Positions 43,214 to 51,819 of a stretch of 64,000 nucleotides of DNA are shown here, piece by piece. Within the stretch, counting starts at the first letter, position 1. Each line of letters opens with the position of its first letter. Below the pieces are notes generated by a model, which was given only the letters and a program-made list of their open reading frames with translations, made no database searches and was not told where the DNA came from. The position numbers and the translations under genes were made by a program. Source of the stretch: Dokdonella sp963701115 (GTDB lineage: Bacteria > Pseudomonadota > Gammaproteobacteria > Xanthomonadales > Rhodanobacteraceae); contig OY969566.1 of NCBI GenBank assembly GCA_963701115.1, positions 3,224,001 through 3,288,000 on the forward strand, written 5' to 3'.

Positions 43214-44302
43214 TCACAGGGATTGCCGGCCTGTCGAATCCAGGTATGCCGAAAACGCCTGCAGGCGCTCGATCACGTCGTCAACTTCGATCAGATCCAT
43301 GACGCCCCGATATTCGAGTTTGGTGCCCCATGCCAGTTTCTCGGCCGGTTTGCGCCGGTACTTTCTTGCGGCCGCGTCGTAGCGATCGACGCACCATTGC
43401 CGATCCGAGTAGGGGCCCGAGCGTTCCGGGTTGCTCGCCGCATGCAAACCAAGAACCGGCGTGCCGACTGCATTGGCCATGTGCATCGGTCCCGAATCCG
43501 GCGCCAGCACGAGATCGGCGCGACGCAGCAGGGCAAGCAGTTGCTTGAGCGTGTCCTTGCCGGTCAGATCGATGCAAGGCGTCTGCAAGTGGGAGAGGAT
43601 CTCGTCGGCGAATTCGCGCTCAAAACTGTTGGGCCCCCCGCACAGGACGACACGCCAGCCCAGTTCGTTCATGGCGTAATCGGCGACCGCCGCATAGCGC
43701 TCGGCGCGCCAGTTGCGCAGCCGGTGGCTCGAGGTCGGGCTGATCAGCAAGGTGCGTCTGCCTCGAGGAAGATGGCGGTCGGCAAATTCCTCGGCCTCGG
43801 CCGGAATCGGAATATCCCAACGCACCGTGTCCTGGATCAAACCCAGTGGTTCGAGAAAGCTCGCCATCGCATCGAGCACGTGCTGGCCCTTGCGCGAAGG
43901 AATCCGGCAATTGATGAACAGGCCATGCAGATCCTTCGAGCGTGCACGGTCGTAGCCGATGCGCAGCGGTGACTTGACCAGCACGCTGAGGATGTTCGAG
44001 CGCAGCGCGACCTGCATGTGCAACAAGGCCGAAAATCGACGTCCGGCCAGCTTCTCGCGCACTGCGCGGAAGCCTTCACGCTTGGCTGTCTTGTCGAACA
44101 CGATGAACTCGACGCCCGGCAGATCGCCGACGACGCGGTGCTCAAGCTTGCCGATCAGCCAGGTCAGGCGGGTTTGCGGCATTGCCGCCTGCAGCGTCCG
44201 CACCAGCGGCACCACATGGGTGACATCGCCGATCGCCGAGGTGCGCAGGATGCACAGTGATTCCAGCGCGGTGCCGGTTTCGGCAGCTTTTCGGTTCCGC
44301 AT
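43214..44302 (-). CDS. Glycosyltransferase family 9 (heptosyltransferase-like)
   Basis: 362 aa, GT-B fold. N-terminal 'SLCILRTSAIGDVTHVVPLVRTLQAAMPQTRLTWLIG' and C-terminal 'RRADLVLAPDSGPMHMANAVGTPVLGLHAASNPERSGPY' are diagnostic for GT9, which transfer heptose (or related sugars) from ADP-heptose to lipopolysaccharide core at the inner membrane. Whether WaaC-, WaaF- or other-type cannot be told. The divergent kdkA gene, which acts on LPS Kdo, supports an LPS role. Confidence 0.88.
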   Translation of the reverse strand: MRNRKAAETGTALESLCILRTSAIGDVTHVVPLVRTLQAAMPQTRLTWLIGKLEHRVVGDLPGVEFIVFDKTAKREGFRAVREKLAGRRFSALLHMQVALRSNILSVLVKSPLRIGYDRARSKDLHGLFINCRIPSRKGQHVLDAMASFLEPLGLIQDTVRWDIPIPAEAEEFADRHLPRGRRTLLISPTSSHRLRNWRAERYAAVADYAMNELGWRVVLCGGPNSFEREFADEILSHLQTPCIDLTGKDTLKQLLALLRRADLVLAPDSGPMHMANAVGTPVLGLHAASNPERSGPYSDRQWCVDRYDAAARKYRRKPAEKLAWGTKLEYRGVMDLIEVDDVIERLQAFSAYLDSTGRQSL

Positions 44303-44478
44303 TCGGCGGCAAACTCCTGAACGATCTTGGATCCTCCATTGTCTCAGGCCTTGGCTTGCAGTGCGAAGTGCATTCAGTCACTTGCATCACGCCTCGATAA
44401 TCTGTCGATCCATTTACCGGGGTACCGTGCCGGACTTGCTAGAATTGACCATCCGGTTTCCCCACCTCCCGCGAGCCA

Positions 44479-45219
44479 ATGATCAAGGCGCAGATCCAGA
44501 AAACGAACCATGGCGCAATCCTGTTCGATTCGGCACAAATCGCCGAAGCGGATGAACAGTGGTTCGCGCAGGTTGCGGGCACCGACGATGAGCAACACGC
44601 GGGGCGGGGTGCTGTCGTGTTTTTCGAGGCGCCTTTTGGTGCCTGCGTGCTGCGTCACTACCGTCGTGGCGGGCTGGCCGCCCGCCTCAGCGAGGATCGC
44701 TACCTGTGGACGGGCCGCGAACGCACTCGTGCGTTTCGTGAGTTCCGCCTGCTTGCCGAGCTCGCTGAAGACGGTTTGGCGGTGCCGGCACCACTGATGG
44801 CACGCTATGTGCGCACGCGCTTGAGGTATCAAGCCGACTTGATCACACGCCAGATTCCGACGGCGCAGACTCTGGCCGAGCGGCTACTCGCGCGCGCGCT
44901 CGATGCGGCCTTGGCGACGCGGGTCGGGCGCACCCTGGCCGACTTTCATGCCAAAGGTGTCTGGCACGCTGACCTCAATGCAAACAATATCCTGGTTGAT
45001 GCCGGCGGCAAGGTCTGGCTGATTGATTTCGATCGTTGCGCACGACGCAAGCCGGCAATGACCTGGCAACTGGCGAATCTGCAACGCCTGTGGCGCTCGT
45101 TCGGCAAGTTGCAGGCGCACAAGTTGATGAGCGATTTCGATGCGGTGTTCCGACATCCGCTGCTGGCCGCCTACCACCGCAGTCTCGCTGATCGCTATGC
45201 TCACGGAGAGCGCTCGTGA
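44479..45219 (+). CDS. kdkA: 3-deoxy-D-manno-octulosonic acid kinase
   Basis: 246 aa. Phosphorylates Kdo at the 4-OH in the LPS inner core. The eukaryote-like kinase fold has catalytic loop HADLNANN at 163-170 and metal motif DFD at 183-185. The N-terminal 'VLRHYRRGGLAARLSEDRYLWTGRERTRAFREFRLL' is specific to KdkA. It is known from bacteria carrying a single phosphorylated Kdo such as Haemophilus and xanthomonads. The stop overlaps the next gene's GTG start. Confidence 0.9.
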   Translation: MIKAQIQKTNHGAILFDSAQIAEADEQWFAQVAGTDDEQHAGRGAVVFFEAPFGACVLRHYRRGGLAARLSEDRYLWTGRERTRAFREFRLLAELAEDGLAVPAPLMARYVRTRLRYQADLITRQIPTAQTLAERLLARALDAALATRVGRTLADFHAKGVWHADLNANNILVDAGGKVWLIDFDRCARRKPAMTWQLANLQRLWRSFGKLQAHKLMSDFDAVFRHPLLAAYHRSLADRYAHGERS

Positions 45220-45986
45220 GTCTCTCCCTGCGATTTCTCGGAGTCGGCAATGCTCATGCGACCGAGCTGGGTTCGTCCGCAGCGGTGATCGAGCGTGACG
45301 GCAAACCGCTGCTGCTGATCGATTGCGGCCCTGATGCACTGACAGCTTATTTGCAGCACTACCAGTCAGCACCGCAGGCGATTTATCTGACCCATGCACA
45401 CATGGATCATGTCGGTGGACTGGAACGTCTTTTCTTTTCGACCTGGTTCAATGTCGAGCGACGCGGGCATCTGCGCATTTATGCGCACGCCGCACTCGTG
45501 CCGATCCTGCAAGCGCGGATTGCCGATTACCCGCAAGTGCTTGCCGAGGGCGGCGCGAATTTCTGGGATGCGTTCCAGTTGATCCCGCTGTCGCGCGGCT
45601 TCTGGCATGCAGGGCTCTGGTTCGATGTGTTCCCGACCCGGCACCATGCGCCGATGACATCGTTCGGCCTTGGCTTGCGTGGCAGTGTGGTCTGGACCGG
45701 CGATACGCGACCGATCCCGGAAGTGCTGGCATGCATGGCCGGCTCGAACGAACTGGTCGCGCATGACTGCATCGTGCGTGGCAATCCATCTCATTCCGGC
45801 ATCGACGACCTCGAACGCGAATATCCAGCCGAGTTGCGCGAACGACTGATCCTCTATCACTACGGCTCGGCGGCCGAGGCCGATACGCTGCGTGAGCGCG
45901 GTTATCGCGTCGCTTGTCGTGGCGAAGTGGTTGTACTGTCGGCAGCGCATGAGTCGGTCGTCATGCCAACCCTGGCAACCGGCTGA
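45216..45986 (+). CDS. MBL-fold metallohydrolase
   Basis: 256 aa. Metallo-beta-lactamase-fold signature THAHMDHVGG (H60, H62, D64, H65), then Asp in 'VVWTGDTRP', His in 'ELVAHDCI', and late 'LILYHYGS'. This order resembles RNase Z/AtsA-like hydrolases, but the target is unknown. The start is a GTG inside the kdkA stop (GTGA) and its stop shares one base with moaA (TGATG), so it is translationally coupled on both sides. That suggests coregulation with molybdopterin synthesis, not proof of a role in it. Confidence 0.82.
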   Translation: MSLSLRFLGVGNAHATELGSSAAVIERDGKPLLLIDCGPDALTAYLQHYQSAPQAIYLTHAHMDHVGGLERLFFSTWFNVERRGHLRIYAHAALVPILQARIADYPQVLAEGGANFWDAFQLIPLSRGFWHAGLWFDVFPTRHHAPMTSFGLGLRGSVVWTGDTRPIPEVLACMAGSNELVAHDCIVRGNPSHSGIDDLEREYPAELRERLILYHYGSAAEADTLRERGYRVACRGEVVVLSAAHESVVMPTLATG

Positions 45987-47029
45987 TGGATGATCGGATC
46001 CCCTTGCGCATCACGACCCCGCCGCCACGCGACCAACGCTCGCGGGCGCTGAAGGATCTGCGCATCTCGGTCATTGATCGCTGCAATTTCCGTTGTCCCT
46101 ATTGCATGCCGGAGGACGACTATCCACGCGATCATCAATTCCTGAGCAAAGCTCATCGTCTGCGTTTCGAGGAAATCGAGCGTCTTGCCACGATCTTTGT
46201 CGGTCTCGGCGTGCACAAGCTGCGCCTGACCGGTGGTGAACCCTTGCTGCGCCGCGAACTGCCTGAACTGGTGCGGCGTCTGGCCGCCATCGACGGCGTC
46301 GATGACATCGCCATGACGACGAATGGCAGCCTGTTGCCGAAATCGGCGCAAGTATTGCGCGATGCCGGCCTGCAACGGATCACCCTGAGCGTCGACACGC
46401 TCGATGCCGAGGTCTACCGCAAATTGTCCGGCGGTCGTGGCGAAGTCGATGAAGTGCATGCCGCGATCGATGCGGCGACGACAGCCGGATTCGCGTCACT
46501 CAAGCTCAACAGCGTGGTCATGCGCGGCATCAATGACACGCATGTGCTCGACATGATCGAGCATTTCCGTGGCAGCGGGCATGTCATGCGCTTTATCGAA
46601 TACATGGATGTCGGCACCTGCAACGAATGGCGCAGTGATCTGGTTGTGCCGAGTGCGGAACTGCGCGAGCGCATCGCAGCACGCTGGCCATTGCGCGTCT
46701 TGCCGGCCAATTACGGTGGCGAGGTTGCACAGCGCTGGGAGTTCGCCGACGGTGCAGGCGAGATCGGCTTCATCAGTTCGGTCAGCGAACCGTTCTGTGG
46801 CGATTGCACGCGGGCGCGGCTTTCCGCCGACGGACGCCTGTACACCTGCCTGTTCGCCAACAGCGGACATGATCTGCTCGGCCCGATGCGCGCCGGCGCC
46901 AGCGATGCCGAGCTGGCCGCGCTGATTGCCGCCGTGTGGTCGGCACGCGATGATCGCTACAGCGAGATTCGCGGTCAGGCGAACGCTTCAGCGCGCCAGC
47001 ATGTCGAGATGTATGAAATCGGCGGCTGA
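45986..47029 (+). CDS. moaA: GTP 3',8-cyclase
   Basis: 347 aa radical-SAM enzyme starting molybdopterin synthesis from GTP, together with MoaC. The [4Fe-4S] SAM cluster is C33, C37 and C40 (CNFRCPYC), and the second cluster is at 'FCGDCTRARLSADGRLYTCLF'. The C-terminus is ...EMYEIGG; the terminal GG tail is conserved and essential in MoaA. The ATG at 45986 overlaps the MBL gene by one base. moaC follows. Confidence 0.96.
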   Translation: MDDRIPLRITTPPPRDQRSRALKDLRISVIDRCNFRCPYCMPEDDYPRDHQFLSKAHRLRFEEIERLATIFVGLGVHKLRLTGGEPLLRRELPELVRRLAAIDGVDDIAMTTNGSLLPKSAQVLRDAGLQRITLSVDTLDAEVYRKLSGGRGEVDEVHAAIDAATTAGFASLKLNSVVMRGINDTHVLDMIEHFRGSGHVMRFIEYMDVGTCNEWRSDLVVPSAELRERIAARWPLRVLPANYGGEVAQRWEFADGAGEIGFISSVSEPFCGDCTRARLSADGRLYTCLFANSGHDLLGPMRAGASDAELAALIAAVWSARDDRYSEIRGQANASARQHVEMYEIGG

Positions 47030-47071
47030 GCCATCATGTTGTCGGCAGCCTTACTGGAATCAGGATCAGCG

Positions 47072-47563
47072 ATGTCGGGAAAACTCAGTCATATCGACCC
47101 ATCCGGTCGACCGGCCATGGTCGACATCGGCGCCAAGCTGGCGACGCGACGGGTGGCCGTGGCCATCGCTCGCGTGCATTTTCCGGCTGAAATCGTGGCG
47201 GCACTGCAGGCCAACGAACTGCGCTCGGCCAAGGGGCCGGTGCTCGATACCGCGATCATCGCCGGTACCCTGGCGGTCAAACGTACGCATGAGCTGATTC
47301 CGTTCTGCCATCCGCTGCCGATCGAGAGCTGTCGTTTTGAAACTGAATTCGTTTCCGCCAGCGAACTGGTCATTCGTTGCGAGGTGGCGATCACACACAA
47401 GACCGGGGTCGAGATGGAAGCGTTGACCGGGGCCAGCATCGCGGCCTTGACCGTGTATGACATGTGCAAGGCGCTCAGCCACGAGATCGTGATCACCGAT
47501 ATCCGCCTGCTCGACAAGCGCGGCGGCAAGCGCACGGTCAAGGCGGGCAGGGTGGAGAAATGA
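47072..47563 (+). CDS. moaC: Cyclic pyranopterin monophosphate synthase
   Basis: About 163 aa, the family norm. Converts the MoaA product to cyclic pyranopterin monophosphate. Motifs: 'MVDIGAKLATRRVAVA', 'RTHELIPFCHPLPIESCRFE' and 'GVEMEALTGASIAALTVYDMCKAL'. The ATG at 47072 (MSGKLSHIDPSG) has AGGA upstream. The frame starts at 47036 but the first 12 codons are not conserved. moaD begins in its final codons (ATGA overlap). Confidence 0.95.
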   Translation: MSGKLSHIDPSGRPAMVDIGAKLATRRVAVAIARVHFPAEIVAALQANELRSAKGPVLDTAIIAGTLAVKRTHELIPFCHPLPIESCRFETEFVSASELVIRCEVAITHKTGVEMEALTGASIAALTVYDMCKALSHEIVITDIRLLDKRGGKRTVKAGRVEK

Positions 47564-47799
47564 ACTATCGTCTGCTCTATTTTGCCAGCCTTGCCGATCG
47601 CGCCGGCTGCGCGGTGGAAGCGTTCGAATCGCCAGCGACCGATCCGGCTGCGCTGTATGCGGAAGTCGCCGAGCGCCACGGCTTCAGCTTCGGAACCGAA
47701 CGCCTGCGCGTTGCCGTCGGCGGCCAGATTGTCGATTGGAAGCATGCGCTGAAGGACGGCGACGAAATCGTCTTTCTGCCACCGGTATCGGGCGGATGA
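47560..47799 (+). CDS. moaD: Molybdopterin synthase small subunit
   Basis: 79 aa ubiquitin-like sulfur carrier, ending ...EIVFLPPVSGG. The terminal GG is adenylylated and thiocarboxylated before sulfur transfer. Start 'MNYRLLYFASLADRAG' matches the family. It overlaps moaC (ATGA) and moaE (ATGA), giving balanced MoaD:MoaE synthesis. Confidence 0.93.
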   Translation: MNYRLLYFASLADRAGCAVEAFESPATDPAALYAEVAERHGFSFGTERLRVAVGGQIVDWKHALKDGDEIVFLPPVSGG

Positions 47800-48236
47800 G
47801 CCACTTCAGTCTCTCTGCGAGCGCAATCGATGGCGCGGCCGAAACGCGTCGCCTCGATGACGCCGGTGCGGGTGCTTGCGTCGTTTTCGAAGGCTGGGTG
47901 CGCAATCACAATGACGGTCGCGCCGTGCATCGGCTCGATTACCAGGCGTTTGCGCCGCTGGCCTTGAGCGAAGGCGAAAAGATTCTCGCCGAAGCCCGAT
48001 CGCGCTTCGCATTGCGCGCGGCCAGCGCCGCGCACCGTACGGGAAATCTCGCGATTGGTGACATGGCGGTCTGGGTCGGGGTCAGTGCCGATCACCGTGG
48101 CGCAGCATTTGACGCGTGTCGCTGGATCATTGACGAGATCAAGCAGCGCGTGCCGATCTGGAAGAACGAACACTACGTCGATGGTGAATCCGGCTGGCTG
48201 CATCCCGACAATTCGCCGGTCGATTCCGTGCGCTGA
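47796..48236 (+). CDS. moaE: Molybdopterin synthase catalytic subunit
   Basis: About 146 aa. Forms a heterotetramer with MoaD and inserts sulfur into precursor Z to make molybdopterin. 'FEGWVRNHNDGRAVHRLDYQAF' and 'RVPIWKNEHYVDGESGWL', with the reactive Lys, are conserved. The start is the ATG at 47796 in the moaD stop; the frame from 47736 is shadow. Last gene of the coupled kdkA-MBL-moaACDE set. Confidence 0.94.
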   Translation: MSHFSLSASAIDGAAETRRLDDAGAGACVVFEGWVRNHNDGRAVHRLDYQAFAPLALSEGEKILAEARSRFALRAASAAHRTGNLAIGDMAVWVGVSADHRGAAFDACRWIIDEIKQRVPIWKNEHYVDGESGWLHPDNSPVDSVR

Positions 48237-48307
48237 TCGTGATCTGCGAGCGCATCTGGATTGGATACTTCAGTGGCAGCGAAACTCCATCCATGCGAGG
48301 TAAACAG

Positions 48308-49843
48308 ATGCGCATCGTCCACGTTTTCGCGCTGATCGCACTACCCATCTGCGCCAACGCTCAACCCGTGTTCAATTGCGTGGCGCCCGCAGTGCCGGCG
48401 TTGAGCAATCCGGTCGTGCTCGGCAATGGCAATGCCGGCAGTGTCAGTACGAGCGTCCTGCAAAGCGCGCTCGATGCCGGTGGCTCGATCCGCCTTGATA
48501 TCGGTGCATCGACGCTGAGCGTGGCCAGTGAACTGCACATCAGCCGGGCGACCCGCCTCGATGCGGGCGGCGCCACGCTTTCCGGTGGCAATGCCCGGCG
48601 CGTTTTTCGCGTCGACAATCCGAACAATCAGATCTACGCATTCGAATTGATCAATGCAACGGTTGCAAATGGCTCGACCCCATCGGGCTCCGGTGCCGGA
48701 CTGTGGAAGCCGAGCGGCGGTCCCTGGCAGGCAGTAGCGATCCGTATCTTCAATTCGCACTTCACCGGCAATCACGCCATCACAACCGCGCAGGACGATG
48801 GCGGCGGTGGTATCTACGCGGTCGGCGCCAGTGAATTGGTTCTGGTCAATACGACGCTGAACGCCAACACGGGTGCCAATGGCGGCGCAATCTATTCGCT
48901 GGGCTCCAGGCGCGTTGATCTTTTCGACAGCGTGCTGTCCGGCAATGCCGCAACCGGCACGGGCGGCAACCCCGGCAACGGCGGCAATGCCGGCGCGATC
49001 GGTATCGACGGCGCCAATCGCGATGTCAATCTGTGCCGTGTGCGCCTGCTTGGAAACCAGTCGAACGCCTATGGCGCAGGATTGTTCACGACCGTCTACG
49101 ACACGACGAGCTTTACCCGCATCGTCGATTCAACCGTGCAAGGCAACAACAGTGTCGGCACCAGCAATGCGCATACCGGTGGCGTCTATCTGCAAGGCGG
49201 GCCATTCTCGATTTCGGGCTCGACGTTCCGCGACAACCAGGCGGCAGGTTACGGCGGCTTGTCGATCTTCGATCACCAGACCAGCACCCTGATCCGTGCC
49301 AGTGGCGAGATCAGCAACAGCACCTTCGTCGGCAATATTGCGCGTACCGGCCTCGGTGGCGCGATGAACCTGCAGGGCAGTGGCGGCCTGATCCTGCAGA
49401 ATCTGACCATTGCCAACAACGTCGCCCAGTGCGATGTCTGCTTTGGCGCAGGCATCAGCAATGGTGCAGGTCTGGACATCACGATGCGCAACACGGTGTT
49501 CCAGAACAATACTGCGGGCAATGCCTACAACCCCTGGGCCATGCTGCACCCGGTCAACGGCAGCAACAACCTGCAATGGCCGCAGATCCGACCCGTGTCC
49601 AACCAGTCGGAAACGCCGGTGACGGCGGGTGCCGTGTTCGCGAATGCGCAACTGCTGGGCGCCGCGATGAACGGCGGCTTGACTGCAACGATGGCCTTGC
49701 CGAGCGGATCGCCGGCGATCAACACGGGTACCTCGACCGGTGCGCCAATGACTGATCAACGTGGCATGTCGCGCAACGCCCAAGTCGATATCGGCAGCTA
49801 TGAATTGCAGGCGGACGCCATCTTCATCGACGGCTTCGAGTAG
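48308..49843 (+). CDS. Secreted beta-helix protein, choice-of-anchor Q type
   Basis: About 511 aa with a Sec signal peptide (MRIVHVFALIALPICANA). The body is a right-handed parallel beta-helix with repeated 'GG.IY...', 'NSTFVGN' and 'GLGGAMN' turns, as in polymorphic-membrane-like or pectate-lyase-like exported proteins. The end has the choice-of-anchor Q pattern 'GSPAINTG...RG..R...VDIGSYE' followed by ..AIFIDGFE at the very C-terminus. SD GCGAGG lies 7 nt before ATG 48308. Role probably surface-associated; substrate unknown. Confidence 0.78.
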   Translation: MRIVHVFALIALPICANAQPVFNCVAPAVPALSNPVVLGNGNAGSVSTSVLQSALDAGGSIRLDIGASTLSVASELHISRATRLDAGGATLSGGNARRVFRVDNPNNQIYAFELINATVANGSTPSGSGAGLWKPSGGPWQAVAIRIFNSHFTGNHAITTAQDDGGGGIYAVGASELVLVNTTLNANTGANGGAIYSLGSRRVDLFDSVLSGNAATGTGGNPGNGGNAGAIGIDGANRDVNLCRVRLLGNQSNAYGAGLFTTVYDTTSFTRIVDSTVQGNNSVGTSNAHTGGVYLQGGPFSISGSTFRDNQAAGYGGLSIFDHQTSTLIRASGEISNSTFVGNIARTGLGGAMNLQGSGGLILQNLTIANNVAQCDVCFGAGISNGAGLDITMRNTVFQNNTAGNAYNPWAMLHPVNGSNNLQWPQIRPVSNQSETPVTAGAVFANAQLLGAAMNGGLTATMALPSGSPAINTGTSTGAPMTDQRGMSRNAQVDIGSYELQADAIFIDGFE

Positions 49844-50029
49844 CGCCGGTTCGCCGGTCCCGGATCACGTGCTGGCCTGTCTTCCTCGATGGCGCGCCAG
49901 CGAAGCCCGAGGCGTGCGCGATGGGTTTCGTGCGATTCGTGGCGGCATCTTGCGGATGAAGAATCGGCTGCCGGGTGGGGCTGTGTTGACTGGCGTATAG
50001 TTCAAGGTTCGTTCAATCCGGTGGCAACC

Positions 50030-51226
50030 ATGTTTGATTCGGTAGTTGAATTCCTGAGCAATGGTCTGGTCAATACGTCCTGGCCGATGCTTGTGCTGTG
50101 TTTCTTCGTGACCTCGCAGCTGACGATTTTTTCGGTGACCCTTTACCTGCATCGCAGCCAGGCGCATCGCGGCGTCGATTTTCATCCGCTGCTGGCGCAC
50201 TTTTTCCGCTTCTGGGCCTGGTTCACGACGGCCATGGTGACCAAGGAGTGGGTCGCGATCCATCGCAAGCATCACGCCAAATGCGAGACCGCTGAAGATC
50301 CGCACAGCCCGCAGATCCATGGCATCAGGAAAGTCCTGCTCGATGGCGTCGATCTGTATCGGCAGGCGCGTCGCGACAGCACGATCACCGAAAAATACGG
50401 TCGCGGCACTCCGAGCGACTGGCTTGAGCGCCATGTCTATGGTCGCCATCCCGAGTTGGGCCCGACCCTGATGCTGTTGATCCTGTTCGCGATGTTCGGC
50501 CTGTGGGGCGTGGTGATCTGGGCCGCTCAGATGATCTGGATTCCGTTGATGGCGGCCGGCGTCATCAATGGCCTTGGCCACTGGTGGGGCTATCGCAACG
50601 TCGAGAGCGACGACACCTCAACCAACCTGACGCCGTGGGGCCTGATTGTCGGTGGCGAGGAGCTGCACAACAACCATCACGCCTTTCCGAGTTCGGCCAA
50701 GTTCTCGCTGCGCCGCTTCGAGTTCGATATTGGCTGGATGATGATCCGCATTTTCAGTGTCGTTGGCATGGCCAAGGTCATTCGGGTTGCGCCCTCGCTG
50801 GATATCCGCGACGACGTCCATGCCCCCGACAACGACACGATCAAGGCCCTGCTCACGCACAAGTTTCAGGTCATGACCGATTACTTCCGCGGCGTCATTG
50901 CGCCGACGATGCGTGACGAGCTGACCCTGGCCGGGGCCAGCATCAAGGACATGCCACGGCGTTTGCGCAAGGCATTGTCGAGCGGTGGCCGCTGGCTCGA
51001 CAACGATGCCCGCGAGCGCCTCGGCAACTGGATCAGCCAGAGACCGGCTATGGCAACGGTCATGGAATACCGGGCGCGTCTGCAACAACTGATGGAGGCT
51101 CGCAACGGCGAGGCCATGCTCGAAGGACTCAAGCAATGGTGCCGCGAGGCCGAGGATAGCGGCAATCGCGCACTGCAGGATTTCGCCGGACGCATCAAGG
51201 GCTACCGTCTGGCTCAGGGTGCTTGA
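50030..51226 (+). CDS. Membrane fatty-acid desaturase
   Basis: About 398 aa. Three histidine boxes of the acyl-lipid/acyl-CoA desaturase di-iron site: HRSQAHR (41-47), HRKHH (78-82) and HNNHH (213-217). About four membrane helices lie between them. Introduces a double bond in acyl chains, probably delta-9, for membrane fluidity. The soluble C-terminal 150 residues (from 'MTDYFRGVIAPTMRDEL') are longer than in minimal desaturases. The ATG at 50030 begins the first helix; the frame from 49889 is rejected. Confidence 0.9.
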   Translation: MFDSVVEFLSNGLVNTSWPMLVLCFFVTSQLTIFSVTLYLHRSQAHRGVDFHPLLAHFFRFWAWFTTAMVTKEWVAIHRKHHAKCETAEDPHSPQIHGIRKVLLDGVDLYRQARRDSTITEKYGRGTPSDWLERHVYGRHPELGPTLMLLILFAMFGLWGVVIWAAQMIWIPLMAAGVINGLGHWWGYRNVESDDTSTNLTPWGLIVGGEELHNNHHAFPSSAKFSLRRFEFDIGWMMIRIFSVVGMAKVIRVAPSLDIRDDVHAPDNDTIKALLTHKFQVMTDYFRGVIAPTMRDELTLAGASIKDMPRRLRKALSSGGRWLDNDARERLGNWISQRPAMATVMEYRARLQQLMEARNGEAMLEGLKQWCREAEDSGNRALQDFAGRIKGYRLAQGA

Positions 51227-51385
51227 TCAAGCCCCGTTCCTGTGATTCCTGACGGTGCTGCAGGGGCATGGGTGTCGTCGGAGGGTCGGCGGGCTGGCTC
51301 AGTACTTGCTGCGTTGTGCTTCACCACCGGCGTTTCACGTCGGTTTCCGGTTTTCTTCCTTCAATCCGACAAAAGGTGACTCCCT

Positions 51386-51748
51386 GTGTCCAATGCCATC
51401 CGCATCTTCTTGTTTGGTTCAATGCTGACCTTGATCTGCAGCACACCGGCATTTGCCGCCGGCAAGTCCAAGGTCATCGTCGTCAATAAATCGAGCTGGG
51501 CGATTCATGAAATGTACTTTTCACCGACTGATGAAACGGAGTGGGGTGAGGATCAGCTCGGCCAGCAGACGATCCAGACTGGTGAGCAGTTCACCCTGAG
51601 CGGGATTCCGTGTGACAAGTGGGACGTCAAGGTAGTGGATGAAGATGGCGATGAATGCGTGGTCGAAAACGTCGGTCTGTGTGAAGACGCCGATCGTTGG
51701 GTCATCAACGACAGCGATCTGCTCGGCTGTCAGGCAGCCTCGGAGTAG
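51386..51748 (+). CDS. Small exported protein, unknown function
   Basis: 120 aa. The signal peptide ends 'ICSTPAFAAG'. The mature part, about 95 aa, is acidic with four cysteines (two near 'IPCDKWDV..DGDECV', then 'VGLCED' and 'LLGCQ'). The segment 'SSWAIHEMYFSPTDETEWGEDQLG' has a regularity suggesting a conserved family of exported beta-sandwich proteins, but I cannot name it. Start is a GTG at 51386. It is followed by a good terminator. Confidence 0.6.
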   Translation: MSNAIRIFLFGSMLTLICSTPAFAAGKSKVIVVNKSSWAIHEMYFSPTDETEWGEDQLGQQTIQTGEQFTLSGIPCDKWDVKVVDEDGDECVVENVGLCEDADRWVINDSDLLGCQAASE

Positions 51749-51765
51749 GCGGCAGCAGATGCAAC

Positions 51766-51793
51766 AAAAAACCCGCCGATTGGCGGGTTTTTT
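51766..51793. terminator. Bidirectional intrinsic terminator
   Basis: CCCGCC-GATT-GGCGGG (51772-51787) flanked by six A on the left and six T on the right. It serves the exported-protein gene on the plus strand and mscS on the minus strand, whose stop is at 51820. Confidence 0.9.
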
Positions 51794-51819
51794 GCGTCTG
51801 GCGCACGATTCAAGCTTGC

